Assembly (NCBI RefSeq): GCF_014873855.1
Contig: NZ_JADBEL010000013.1
Coordinates: forward strand, 52,201 to 116,200
Direction of reading: 5' to 3'
Origin: Sporosarcina limicola
Lineage (GTDB): Bacteria > Bacillota > Bacilli > Bacillales_A > Planococcaceae
DNA: 64,000 nucleotides
The notes below the pieces were generated by a model. The model saw only the letters and a program-made list of their open reading frames with translations. It had not been told where the DNA came from and ran no database searches. Below, in pieces: positions 34,245-41,201 of the stretch; position 1 is the stretch's first letter, and each line of letters opens with the position of its first letter. The position numbers were made by a program, and so were the translations under genes.

Positions 34245-34793
34245 TTAATCATTTGAAGCCCATTCAGTATGCAAGAGAGAAAATAAGGAAGCATCATGGG
34301 ATTGTCCATTTTGATAGAGGTAGCTTCTCAACTTTCCCTCTTGCTTAAAACCATGCTTTTTCAAAAGCCCGATAGATGCGGTGTTCGCAGGAAATGTGAC
34401 AGCCCCCATACGATGAAGACCCAGTGTTTCGAATGAATAACTTAAAACAGCTCGCAATGCCTCAGATGTGACTCCACTCCTCCAATATTCAGGATGAATC
34501 TCGAATCCTATCTCTGCTTTCTTCATGCCAAGCGCCAGATTATTCAATCCAATTGTACCGACAAATCGGTTGTCGTCTCCAATAATGATTGCCCAGCGAA
34601 TTCCCTTTTTCGCTTCGTATGTACTCCGAAAATGCTGAACCATTTTCTCGGCCTGTCCAACTTCTGTGAAAGAATCCATCCCATAATATTTGGTGACTTG
34701 CGGATTAGAAAAAATATCGAAAACTGTCGACGCATGCTCGGCCCGCACTTCTATCAGACGAAGACGTGCTGTTTCTAAGATAGGGAATGTCAA
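34245..34793 (-). CDS. GNAT acetyltransferase, RimJ/RimL type
   Basis: A protein of 182 residues. ILETARLRLIEVRAEHASTV opens the RimJ/RimL-type fold; RWAIIIGDDNRFVGTIGLNN, AEIGFEIHPEYWRSGVTSEA (acetyl-CoA loop) and NTASIGLLKKHGFKQEGKLR complete it. Such enzymes acetylate N termini of ribosomal proteins or small molecules; the substrate is unknown. Confidence 0.88.
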   Translation of the reverse strand: MTFPILETARLRLIEVRAEHASTVFDIFSNPQVTKYYGMDSFTEVGQAEKMVQHFRSTYEAKKGIRWAIIIGDDNRFVGTIGLNNLALGMKKAEIGFEIHPEYWRSGVTSEALRAVLSYSFETLGLHRMGAVTFPANTASIGLLKKHGFKQEGKLRSYLYQNGQSHDASLFSLLHTEWASND

Positions 34794-34807
34794 CTATATT
34801 TCCTCCT

Positions 34808-35350
34808 CTATTTCTGAATAAAATCTGCTAACGCCAACGGATTACATTTTTCACTATATGTCTCTTCTGCGGGGAAATACCTATTTTCATATTTGTGAGT
34901 AATCTCTTCCTCGCTTCCAATATAAAGATCTCGTTCTACTACACGTTTTAATCTTGTTTCTTTATCTACATCCAAGTAAATAACAAAATCAAAGTACTGT
35001 CTTAATTCAGAACGTTGAAGAAAAACACCTTCAATAATTACGGTAGTCCCTATAGGTATCTCAATACAACGTCTCAAATGACAATCATTTTCTTTATCAT
35101 AAAACTCAACTGTTTGATTAACACATAATCCACTTTTCATAGGTCGCAGCAAGGTCTCAATCAAATAATCGTATCGCCATTGCAAATGATAATAGCCATA
35201 CCATTCTTCAAATTCATCGTTATAACGAATCTTTTTCGTATGAATAAAATCATCAAGATGAAAGAGCATCGAACCGCCTATTTGCTGCTGCAATTCACGC
35301 GCATATATCGTTTTACCAGATCCGCCAAGTCCATCAATGCCGATAATCAT
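34808..35350 (-). CDS. Uridine kinase-like P-loop kinase
   Basis: A protein of 180 residues with Walker A GIDGLGGSGKTIYARELQQ, LFHLDDFIHTKKIRYNDEFE and IIEGVFLQRSELRQYFDFVIYLD, as in uridine kinase-related proteins. The substrate is not certain. It lies 3 bp downstream of the signal peptidase gene and 14 bp before the acetyltransferase, so the three form an operon. Confidence 0.85.
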   Translation of the reverse strand: MIIGIDGLGGSGKTIYARELQQQIGGSMLFHLDDFIHTKKIRYNDEFEEWYGYYHLQWRYDYLIETLLRPMKSGLCVNQTVEFYDKENDCHLRRCIEIPIGTTVIIEGVFLQRSELRQYFDFVIYLDVDKETRLKRVVERDLYIGSEEEITHKYENRYFPAEETYSEKCNPLALADFIQK

Positions 35351-35353
35351 CGT

Positions 35354-35881
35354 TCACTTCGGAACTCCGATTTCGTTGAATGGATAAATTCTGAACTTGA
35401 CAACACCTACAACCGATTTTTCATCGATGCATCCGATAATCCTGCTGTCTGTACTATTTCTCCGGTTATCCCCCAGAACATATAACTGACCATCCGGCAC
35501 TTCAACATCGATGTCTTGTGTCAACTTCTGCCCTTCAAAAATTTCCTTCTTATTCAGTTCGACATAGTTTTCTTCATATTCTTCACCGTTAATCGTAAGC
35601 TTGTCATCTTTTATGACGACCACATCCCCTGGAAGCCCTATGACCCGCTTGATAAAATTATCTTTTGAATCAGGTGCACGAAAAACAATCATATCAAAAC
35701 GATCGATTTTATCGATTTTGGAGACGATAATCTTATTTGCATTGTGGAATGTCGGTTCCATCGATTGTCCTGACACCGTGACTGGTGTAAATAAGAATTG
35801 ACGAATAATTATTGCGATGATGAAAGCGACTGCAAGTGATTTTACCCATGAAATAAGTTCTCTTTTGAAAGTTTTATTCAA
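35354..35881 (-). CDS. sipS: Signal peptidase I
   Basis: A protein of 175 residues, one N-terminal membrane anchor. Catalytic serine in VSGQSMEPTFHNANKII, lysine in FIKRVIGLPGDVVVIKDDKL and box E LGDNRRNSTDSR. It removes signal peptides from exported proteins (for example those of 12917, 45719). The start is TTG 35881, 7 nt after GGAGG; the upstream in-frame TTG precedes the site. Confidence 0.93.
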   Translation of the reverse strand: MNKTFKRELISWVKSLAVAFIIAIIIRQFLFTPVTVSGQSMEPTFHNANKIIVSKIDKIDRFDMIVFRAPDSKDNFIKRVIGLPGDVVVIKDDKLTINGEEYEENYVELNKKEIFEGQKLTQDIDVEVPDGQLYVLGDNRRNSTDSRIIGCIDEKSVVGVVKFRIYPFNEIGVPK

Positions 35882-36131
35882 TTGTAATCCTCCGTTCAAT
35901 ATATAATGCCTTTATTTTACCATATTCCACCCATACAATGTGAAAAGGTTCATTCATTTTCTTAAAAAAACTTAAAGATTGCCTTCCATGATGAACTACT
36001 GAACGATAGTTCCTAACCAAAAACGCCACGTCCTGCGGCATTGTCGACATGTCCTACATCGTATAGACCCTCACGTAGGTAGTGAATCAGGATTTGCAAC
36101 TCCAAGCTTATACCAGGCCCGAACTTTCGGA

Positions 36132-36272
36132 TCAAATACTCGAGAACAATTTACGTTTTTCTCCCCTAACATCCATCTCTTCAGCGGATTCGATGCTACG
36201 TGCAAAGTGACCCCCTTCAGGATGAGGCTCCAAACCTAAATGTTGAATATAGTAATTGGCGACTTTAATCAT
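36132..36272 (-). pseudogene. Truncated DUF985 cupin gene
   Basis: Only the N-terminal 46 residues remain: IKVANYYIQHLGLEPHPEGG, HFARSIESAEEM, GEKRKLFSSI, the start of DUF985 (YML079-like) cupins. A stop follows and no continuation is recognisable in 36000-36131. A good site (AAGGAGGAATAAGG) is still present. Confidence 0.65.
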
Positions 36273-36292
36273 CCTTATTCCTCCTTCAATCC

Positions 36293-36868
36293 TTACTGTA
36301 AATGCTCCGTACAGTTGAACAAACGGCATAGATTTTCTTTGTCCCGAAGTTCAATGATCGTAAGGGATGTGTTGCCAAGATCCCATGTCAAATCCCCTTT
36401 AGGAACAAGCGATCCAATGAGACGTCCAATGAAACCCCCATGGCTGACGACCAATATCCGTTTTCCTGGATGCGTTTTTTTCACTTCTTCAATAAAATTG
36501 ATGCCTCGGGAAAGTATTTCATCATCAGGCTCAAAGCCCAAATCTAAATTTCGCCATGCAAATCCCCACTTTCCAACACGCTCCGACTCCGTTGTCCCCT
36601 CTATCAAGCCCCCACAAAACTCCCGTAAACGGTTATCCCCAACAAGATCGATACCTGGCTTTCTTTCTGCAATGATTTCCGCTGTCTTACTGGCACGGAT
36701 CAATGGGCTCGTGTAGATGATATCCCATTGTTCATCCGATAGTCTTTCAGCTATACGCTCAGCCATGGCAATTCCCTCTTCATCTAGTGGAATATCTGAA
36801 TGCCCTTGCGCTCTCCCTTCTTTATTCCACGCGGTGATACCATGCCGTACAAATCCGATCGTTGTCAT
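36293..36868 (-). CDS. Histidine phosphatase (phosphoglycerate mutase-like)
   Basis: A protein of 191 residues. IGFVRHGITAWNKEGRAQGH carries the catalytic RHG; YTSPLIRASKTAEII and ILVVSHGGFIGRLIGSL supply the other active-site Arg and His. Broad-specificity phosphatase family; substrate unknown. It lies 20 bp upstream of the DUF985 relic. Confidence 0.9.
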   Translation of the reverse strand: MTTIGFVRHGITAWNKEGRAQGHSDIPLDEEGIAMAERIAERLSDEQWDIIYTSPLIRASKTAEIIAERKPGIDLVGDNRLREFCGGLIEGTTESERVGKWGFAWRNLDLGFEPDDEILSRGINFIEEVKKTHPGKRILVVSHGGFIGRLIGSLVPKGDLTWDLGNTSLTIIELRDKENLCRLFNCTEHLQ

Positions 36869-36965
36869 CTACTACACTCCCCTGTTATTCAATTCACATC
36901 TGTTTTATCTGACTCCTAGTACAATATCATTCCCCAAAAATAAAACGCCCATCTAAGGCATTTTT

Positions 36966-37760
36966 TCATACTATATATCCTAGCGATCTCAACACATTGT
37001 TCATAAATGACTCCGTATACAAGTAAACTTCTTCTCGTTCCGGTTCTTGAAAAACGTCATGATATAACCGTTTCCATTCTTTATATTGGAACTCGGAAAG
37101 CCCCTGATTGATGAACCATTTCTTCGCTTGTGCAATATCGGTTATCTTGTCGCTCCCAGCGGCCTGCATAAGGACCGGTACATTTTGAATAGTCCCTTCG
37201 TGTCGTGCCACCGATTTCATGAGCGTTTGCAATTCTCTATACCACGCAGCGGTCATAATTGAGCTATAATTCTGCCCTTGGTGGCCTTCTGTGTATAAAT
37301 CATATTTACGAGTCAACAATTCAATGGTAATTTCGTGATTCATTTTCATTGATGAAGTCAACTTCATCAACATTATTGAAAATTTCGATGGTTGCTGTAT
37401 GAGCGACAGCCATGGGGAACTGAAGACAAACCCGGCACATTCGACTTTCTCCGTCTGTAAAATTCGCATCATGAGAGTTGCACCCAAACCATGTCCAATC
37501 ACAAACAACGGCAAACTATCGGTCAATCCGATTGTGATCAATTTCTTCACAAATTCCTCATATGTTTCAAATTTCTCATTATGAATCTTTTTACTTTTCT
37601 CAACTCCGTGACCCGGTAGATCCCCTGTAACGACATGAAAACCGCTACTTCGAAGTTTTTGTATTAGCCACGCATAACGGTTATGATGTTCGTATGCATT
37701 ATGGACGATGACCACAACAGCTTTCGGCTGCCCTTCCGCCTCCCATTTCCACATGAACAT
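36966..37760 (-). CDS. ytpA: YtpA-like alpha/beta hydrolase, nucleophile apparently missing
   Basis: A protein of 264 residues with the monoacylglycerol lipase-like fold: VVIVHNAYEHHNRYAWLIQK, GDLPGHGVEKSKKIH, VFSSPWLSL, and C-terminal AGSDKITDIAQAKKW and YHDVFQEPEREEVY (acid and His). At the nucleophile elbow it reads VIGHGLGATLMM, so the usual GHS is GHG (codon GGT). Either another residue serves or it is inactive. In B. subtilis YtpA is a phospholipase beside ytoA, and here too ytoA is the divergent neighbour. Confidence 0.8.
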   Translation of the reverse strand: MFMWKWEAEGQPKAVVVIVHNAYEHHNRYAWLIQKLRSSGFHVVTGDLPGHGVEKSKKIHNEKFETYEEFVKKLITIGLTDSLPLFVIGHGLGATLMMRILQTEKVECAGFVFSSPWLSLIQQPSKFSIMLMKLTSSMKMNHEITIELLTRKYDLYTEGHQGQNYSSIMTAAWYRELQTLMKSVARHEGTIQNVPVLMQAAGSDKITDIAQAKKWFINQGLSEFQYKEWKRLYHDVFQEPEREEVYLYTESFMNNVLRSLGYIV

Positions 37761-37871
37761 TCTCCCCTTTTCTATTTATTTTCTATACTGTATTTCCCCG
37801 TTCTCTATTCAATTAAAACATTAATTTTGGTATGATAATTATACACTATTTTTAGAAAGAAGGAGAACACA

Positions 37872-38384
37872 ATAATTTACCCTTATAAAGAGAAAACTCC
37901 AAAAATTGACCCATCCGTCTTCATCGCAGATTTCACGACAATTACAGGTGATGTAACAATCGGTCCAGAATCCTCTGTCTGGTTCAATACGGTAATCCGT
38001 GGTGACGTATCACCAACGATTATCGGACGTAAAGTGAACATTCAAGATTTATGTTGTCTTCATCAAAGCCCTCAATTCTCGCTTATTCTTGAGGATGAAG
38101 TGACGATTGGACATCAAGTAACGCTACACAGCTGTACTGTCAAAAAAGGTGCGCTTGTTGGTATGGGTTCCATCATTCTAGACGGTGCCGAAATCGGTGA
38201 AGGGGCATTCATCGGTGCGGGCAGTCTTGTCCCACCAGGCAAAAAGATTCCACCGAATATGCTAGCACTCGGCTCCCCTGCAAAAGTCGTCCGTGAATTG
38301 AATGACGAAGACCGTGCGGATATGAATCGGATTGTCAGGGAGTATGCGGAAAAAGGGCAGTATTACAAAGGATTACAGAAATAA
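37872..38384 (+). CDS. ytoA: Gamma-carbonic anhydrase family protein (YtoA-like), apparent ATA start
   Basis: A protein of 170 residues with left-handed beta-helix hexapeptides: FIADFTTITGDVTIG, SVWFNTVIRGDVS, CCLHQSP, VTIGHQVTLHSCTVKKGALV (zinc-binding His). Homologs start MIYPYKxKTP; here this reads ATA ATT TAC CCT TAT. The ATA lies 6 nt after AGAAAGAAGGAG and no ATG/GTG/TTG exists until GTG 38034, which would delete a third of the fold. ATT 37875 is an alternative. Confidence 0.85.
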   Translation: MIYPYKEKTPKIDPSVFIADFTTITGDVTIGPESSVWFNTVIRGDVSPTIIGRKVNIQDLCCLHQSPQFSLILEDEVTIGHQVTLHSCTVKKGALVGMGSIILDGAEIGEGAFIGAGSLVPPGKKIPPNMLALGSPAKVVRELNDEDRADMNRIVREYAEKGQYYKGLQK

Positions 38385-38387
38385 AGA

Positions 38388-38422
38388 AAAGAGCTGCCTC
38401 TCGCTGGCGGCTCTTACTTTTT
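38388..38422. terminator. Terminator between ytoA and the small membrane gene
   Basis: AAGAGCTGCC and GGCGGCTCTT form an imperfect stem (one bulge) followed by ACTTTTT. Confidence 0.5.
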
Positions 38423-38509
38423 GATGAATAGAAAGATAACTAGTCCAATCAAGATAATCAATCCGACAAATCCTACGATTAAAAGAAGTCCTATAACGGT
38501 TAGAGTCAT
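38414..38509 (-). CDS. 31-residue single-span membrane peptide
   Basis: Too short for standard ORF lists. It reads MTLTVIGLLLIVGFVGLIIL then a short IGLVIFLFIKK tail: one hydrophobic helix and two lysines. GGGAGG lies 10 nt before the ATG, inside the end of the upstream gene. Similar YtzI-like small proteins occur near this locus in Bacillus. Function unknown. Confidence 0.6.
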   Translation of the reverse strand: MTLTVIGLLLIVGFVGLIILIGLVIFLFIKK

Positions 38510-38511
38510 TA

Positions 38512-38820
38512 TTAGTGAACCTCCCTGTATAATTCAAATGATACACCCAAACCGCTTTTCTCATTTAAACCAACTGAAAAACGGGTTCCATGATTCGTTC
38601 CGTATAATTCTTCCAAGGTATGATTTATCGCATAAAGGAAACATAAGGCGTTTATAAAAACATCGAAGGAGACAACCGGTAGTTGCTCGTCTTCCTGCAA
38701 CTGTTTATAGGAATTCGATAATTTCGAAACACTTTGCGGACGTTGAAAGAGATAAATGATTTTAGCCCCGATTGTCACGAGGGTTCTTTCCTGATGTACG
38801 TATTTTCCTGGTAGGAACAT
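38512..38820 (-). CDS. Small protein resembling ABC-3C middle component 6
   Basis: A protein of 102 residues. The opening MFLPGKYVHQERTLVTIGAK, then FQRPQSVSKLSNSYKQLQ and SFDVFINALCFLYAINHTLE, follow the pattern I remember for MC6 subunits of ABC-three-component defence systems. The tail GTRFSVGLNEKSGLGVSFEL is extra. No ATPase or other ABC-3C partner is next to it, so the match may be to a wider winged-helix family. Alternative start GTG 38832. Confidence 0.4.
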   Translation of the reverse strand: MFLPGKYVHQERTLVTIGAKIIYLFQRPQSVSKLSNSYKQLQEDEQLPVVSFDVFINALCFLYAINHTLEELYGTNHGTRFSVGLNEKSGLGVSFELYREVH

Positions 38821-39331
38821 AATCTCCCTCACCCCCCTTCTCCGTAGTTATTTCTTTGATTAACAACACTCTATCATAGCTTCTCTTTCGAAAATCGAGC
38901 AGCTGCTAAACAGATCAGTAAATATAGTTAAATAGACTGCTTGATCCTTATCGCTATTCGCTTTATCGAAACGAGTAAACGTAAGTAGCTTCATGAAAAT
39001 AACGTTGGGATCATTCGGCTATTTTCTTTTAAGTTTTTGATATTCAGTATTTACTTTTGAAGCCCGCTCTGTAAATTCATTTTCTTCACCAGATAACTCG
39101 ATATATTTCTCAATTAATGCTGCTTGTTTGCTTTCGAATTTGATGAGCGATTCTACACCCTCATTTAGTTTATTCAGTCGGATTTTGTTCATTGGAACAG
39201 GCGTTAGATTCTCTTCAACTATACCATTACTAATAGTTCAGATATAGATCTAAATCCGCAATAAAACCGCAACTTTTGGTTGCGGTATCCATAATGAAAT
39301 ACTAAAAAGCTTCGAAATAATATAACGAAAT
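38821..39331. other. Intergenic region with a short orphan ORF
   Basis: A minus-strand ORF of 57 residues (39019-39192) reads MNKIRLNKLNEGVESLIKFE, then a charged helix ending EYQKLKRK. It has no ribosome binding site, and the frame continues upstream to a stop (VEENLTPVP), so it looks like the tail of a lost gene. A 9-nt hairpin (GCAACTTTTGGTTGCGG region, 39260-39285) could terminate nearby transcripts. No other gene seen. Confidence 0.35.
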
Positions 39332-39973
39332 TCACTCAATTATACTGATTATATTCAGTTCCTTTGCCCTTTCCAACGCTTTTTTTCTTGATTCTACATT
39401 TAATTTCTTAAAAATATTTGTTAGTTGGTATTCCACAGTTCTTGTACTTTGAAATAGTAAATCGGCTATTTCTATATTCGTTTTCCCAAGAGCAACTTGT
39501 TCGAGTATATTCATTTCTTTTGCATTTAAAGGATTCGCACTCCTTTTTTCTAACTGGAAGCGGTTGTCCACCTCTCTTAATTGCTTTAGAAGATTGATGG
39601 GGATTATCACATCGTTAGTTAACAACGATCGGATTATCTTGATGATTTGTTCTTCCGAATCTGTTTTACTGATGAAGCCTAACACGCCTGAATCAAATAA
39701 AGAATTGAAGTATGGTTCTATTTCATAACCCGTATAAATAATTATTTTTGCTTCGGGATTCAGTTCAATCACTTTTTTGGCCAAATCATGTCCGTTCATT
39801 TCTGGCATTTTTAAGTCAAACATGAAGATATCAAACTTTTTTTCTTTTAAAAGTGCTAACGTAGCCTTACCAGAATTTAGAGCTATCACTTGAAAATCTT
39901 TTTCTTTTTCCAAGATTAGTTTCGTTCCCAACGCAACAGCAATATGATCATCTACAATTAGAATTCTTATCAA
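39332..39973 (-). CDS. comA: ComA-like response regulator
   Basis: A protein of 213 residues. Receiver domain 1-125 (VDDHIAVALGTKLIL, phosphoryl Asp in FDIFMFDLKMPEMNG, IIYTGYEIEPYF, ISKTDSEEQI). LuxR-type HTH 150-213 (NAKEMNILEQVALGKTNIEI, ADLLFQSTRTVEYQLTNIFK, KLNVESRKKAL). The spacing and the EYxLTxIFxKLNVxSR segment match ComA. It would be phosphorylated by the ComP kinase at 41202 and activate competence or secondary-metabolism genes. It is divergent from comQXP, unlike the B. subtilis order. Confidence 0.87.
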   Translation of the reverse strand: MIRILIVDDHIAVALGTKLILEKEKDFQVIALNSGKATLALLKEKKFDIFMFDLKMPEMNGHDLAKKVIELNPEAKIIIYTGYEIEPYFNSLFDSGVLGFISKTDSEEQIIKIIRSLLTNDVIIPINLLKQLREVDNRFQLEKRSANPLNAKEMNILEQVALGKTNIEIADLLFQSTRTVEYQLTNIFKKLNVESRKKALERAKELNIISIIE

Positions 39974-40108
39974 CCTTGCACCCTCCCTTAGTGTGGAAGT
40001 TTTTATGCTATCTTTTTTTCACAGTTAAGTTATAATGAAAATTATACCATATCTTACTTATTGGGGTTTTTGCAATATTGGAATACCCTGAAGAGGAGGG
40101 AAGTGTTT

Positions 40109-41014
40109 ATGCTACTAGATTACAAAGTGAAAATAAAAGAATGTATGCTACAAAAGATTGAACTAGATTTCTTTCAAGCTGACTTGAAAGAAATTGCAAT
40201 CCAAATTATTATGCATAAAAATAAAGAAGGTTTTTTATTTGGAGAGCTCACCCTATTACATCACGAAATGTTCGGTGGTACATCAGTAGAAGTTTATAAA
40301 ACTGCTGCCGCTGTCGAATTCCTTGTATTGTCTTTCGATCTTTTTGATGACCTTCAAGATGGTGATAGTTTTGATACCCCATGGAGCATGTTAGATCCAG
40401 CTTTGACATTGAATCTAGCGTTAGGTTTATTTTCCTTGAGTACAAAAATAATCAATGAAATTCAATCCTTAAAAAATGGTATAAACTATTTTAATCGATT
40501 TAACCTAAAGGCAATTAATGGGCAACATTCCGACTTGCTAAATCGGATTGAAACGGAGCAACAATACATTGATATAGCAGCGCAAAAATCAGGATCTCTA
40601 CTTGCCATGGCTAGTTTGGTTGGAACAGGTTTGGCGACAAACAACTATCATGACATCGTTAAAAACTATTGTATACAATTCGGCATTGCAGAACAAATAA
40701 AAAATGACTTAAATGACATTTTGACTTTTGAAAAAAGTGATTGGATGTCTCGTAAAAAGTCACTCCCCATTCTCTATTTGATTGAAAATAATATCGGACC
40801 TGCTATTTTGGATTATTATAAAGGGCAGCTAACCTATGACGAACTTCGGATGAAAAAAGCAGAACTCAAAGGTATTCTTTTCGATTCTGGTTCGATGATG
40901 TATGCTCAAGTCATTTTGCGTAAACATCAACTACTTGCAGCAGAACAACTAAATTCGCTTCCATTTGACAGTAAGTACAAAGAAAGAATCTCATATTTAC
41001 TCAATATTAATTAG
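40109..41014 (+). CDS. comQ: ComQ, ComX-modifying polyprenyl transferase
   Basis: A protein of 301 residues of the polyprenyl synthase fold. First aspartate-rich motif in LSFDLFDDLQDGDSFDT (DDxxD). The second region IKNDLNDILTFEKSDW is a weakened version, as in ComQ. QQYIDIAAQKSGSLLAMASL matches the family's lysine helix. It attaches an isoprenoid to the tryptophan of ComX. ATG 40109 follows AGGAGG by 9 nt. comX begins 19 bp downstream. Confidence 0.88.
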   Translation: MLLDYKVKIKECMLQKIELDFFQADLKEIAIQIIMHKNKEGFLFGELTLLHHEMFGGTSVEVYKTAAAVEFLVLSFDLFDDLQDGDSFDTPWSMLDPALTLNLALGLFSLSTKIINEIQSLKNGINYFNRFNLKAINGQHSDLLNRIETEQQYIDIAAQKSGSLLAMASLVGTGLATNNYHDIVKNYCIQFGIAEQIKNDLNDILTFEKSDWMSRKKSLPILYLIENNIGPAILDYYKGQLTYDELRMKKAELKGILFDSGSMMYAQVILRKHQLLAAEQLNSLPFDSKYKERISYLLNIN

Positions 41015-41033
41015 AAAAGGAGAATACTATAAT

Positions 41034-41195
41034 ATGTCTAAAATAATTCAATATCTTATTCAAAATCCTAATTTGATTGCTCTGTTCTTGGAGGAAAAGA
41101 TTTGTTTACTTAATTTTAAAGAAGAGGTAGACAACAAAGCACTCTATGAGGTCTTAAACGGGAAAATCATGTCAAACATTAAATATTGGAAGTAA
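41034..41195 (+). CDS. comX: ComX pre-pheromone
   Basis: A precursor of 53 residues: MSKIIQYLIQNPNLIALFLE, EEKICLLNFKE in the middle, ending GKIMSNIKYWK. The single tryptophan is residue 52 of 53 and is the expected prenylation site. The leader (YLIQNPNLIALFL) matches ComX precursors. AAAAGGAG precedes the ATG. The mature peptide would be the last 6-10 residues. It is encoded between comQ and comP, as in other Bacillales. Confidence 0.9.
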   Translation: MSKIIQYLIQNPNLIALFLEEKICLLNFKEEVDNKALYEVLNGKIMSNIKYWK

Positions 41196-41201
41196 GTTAA
41201 A

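Noticed and set aside
37599..37620. Frameshift as explanation for the missing Ser in the YtpA-like protein
   Set aside because: The frame is continuous through GHGLGA with conserved neighbours, so it is a substitution, not a shift.
39974..40108. Possible degQ between comA and comQ
   Set aside because: No small ORF with a ribosome binding site and DegQ-like sequence in either strand.
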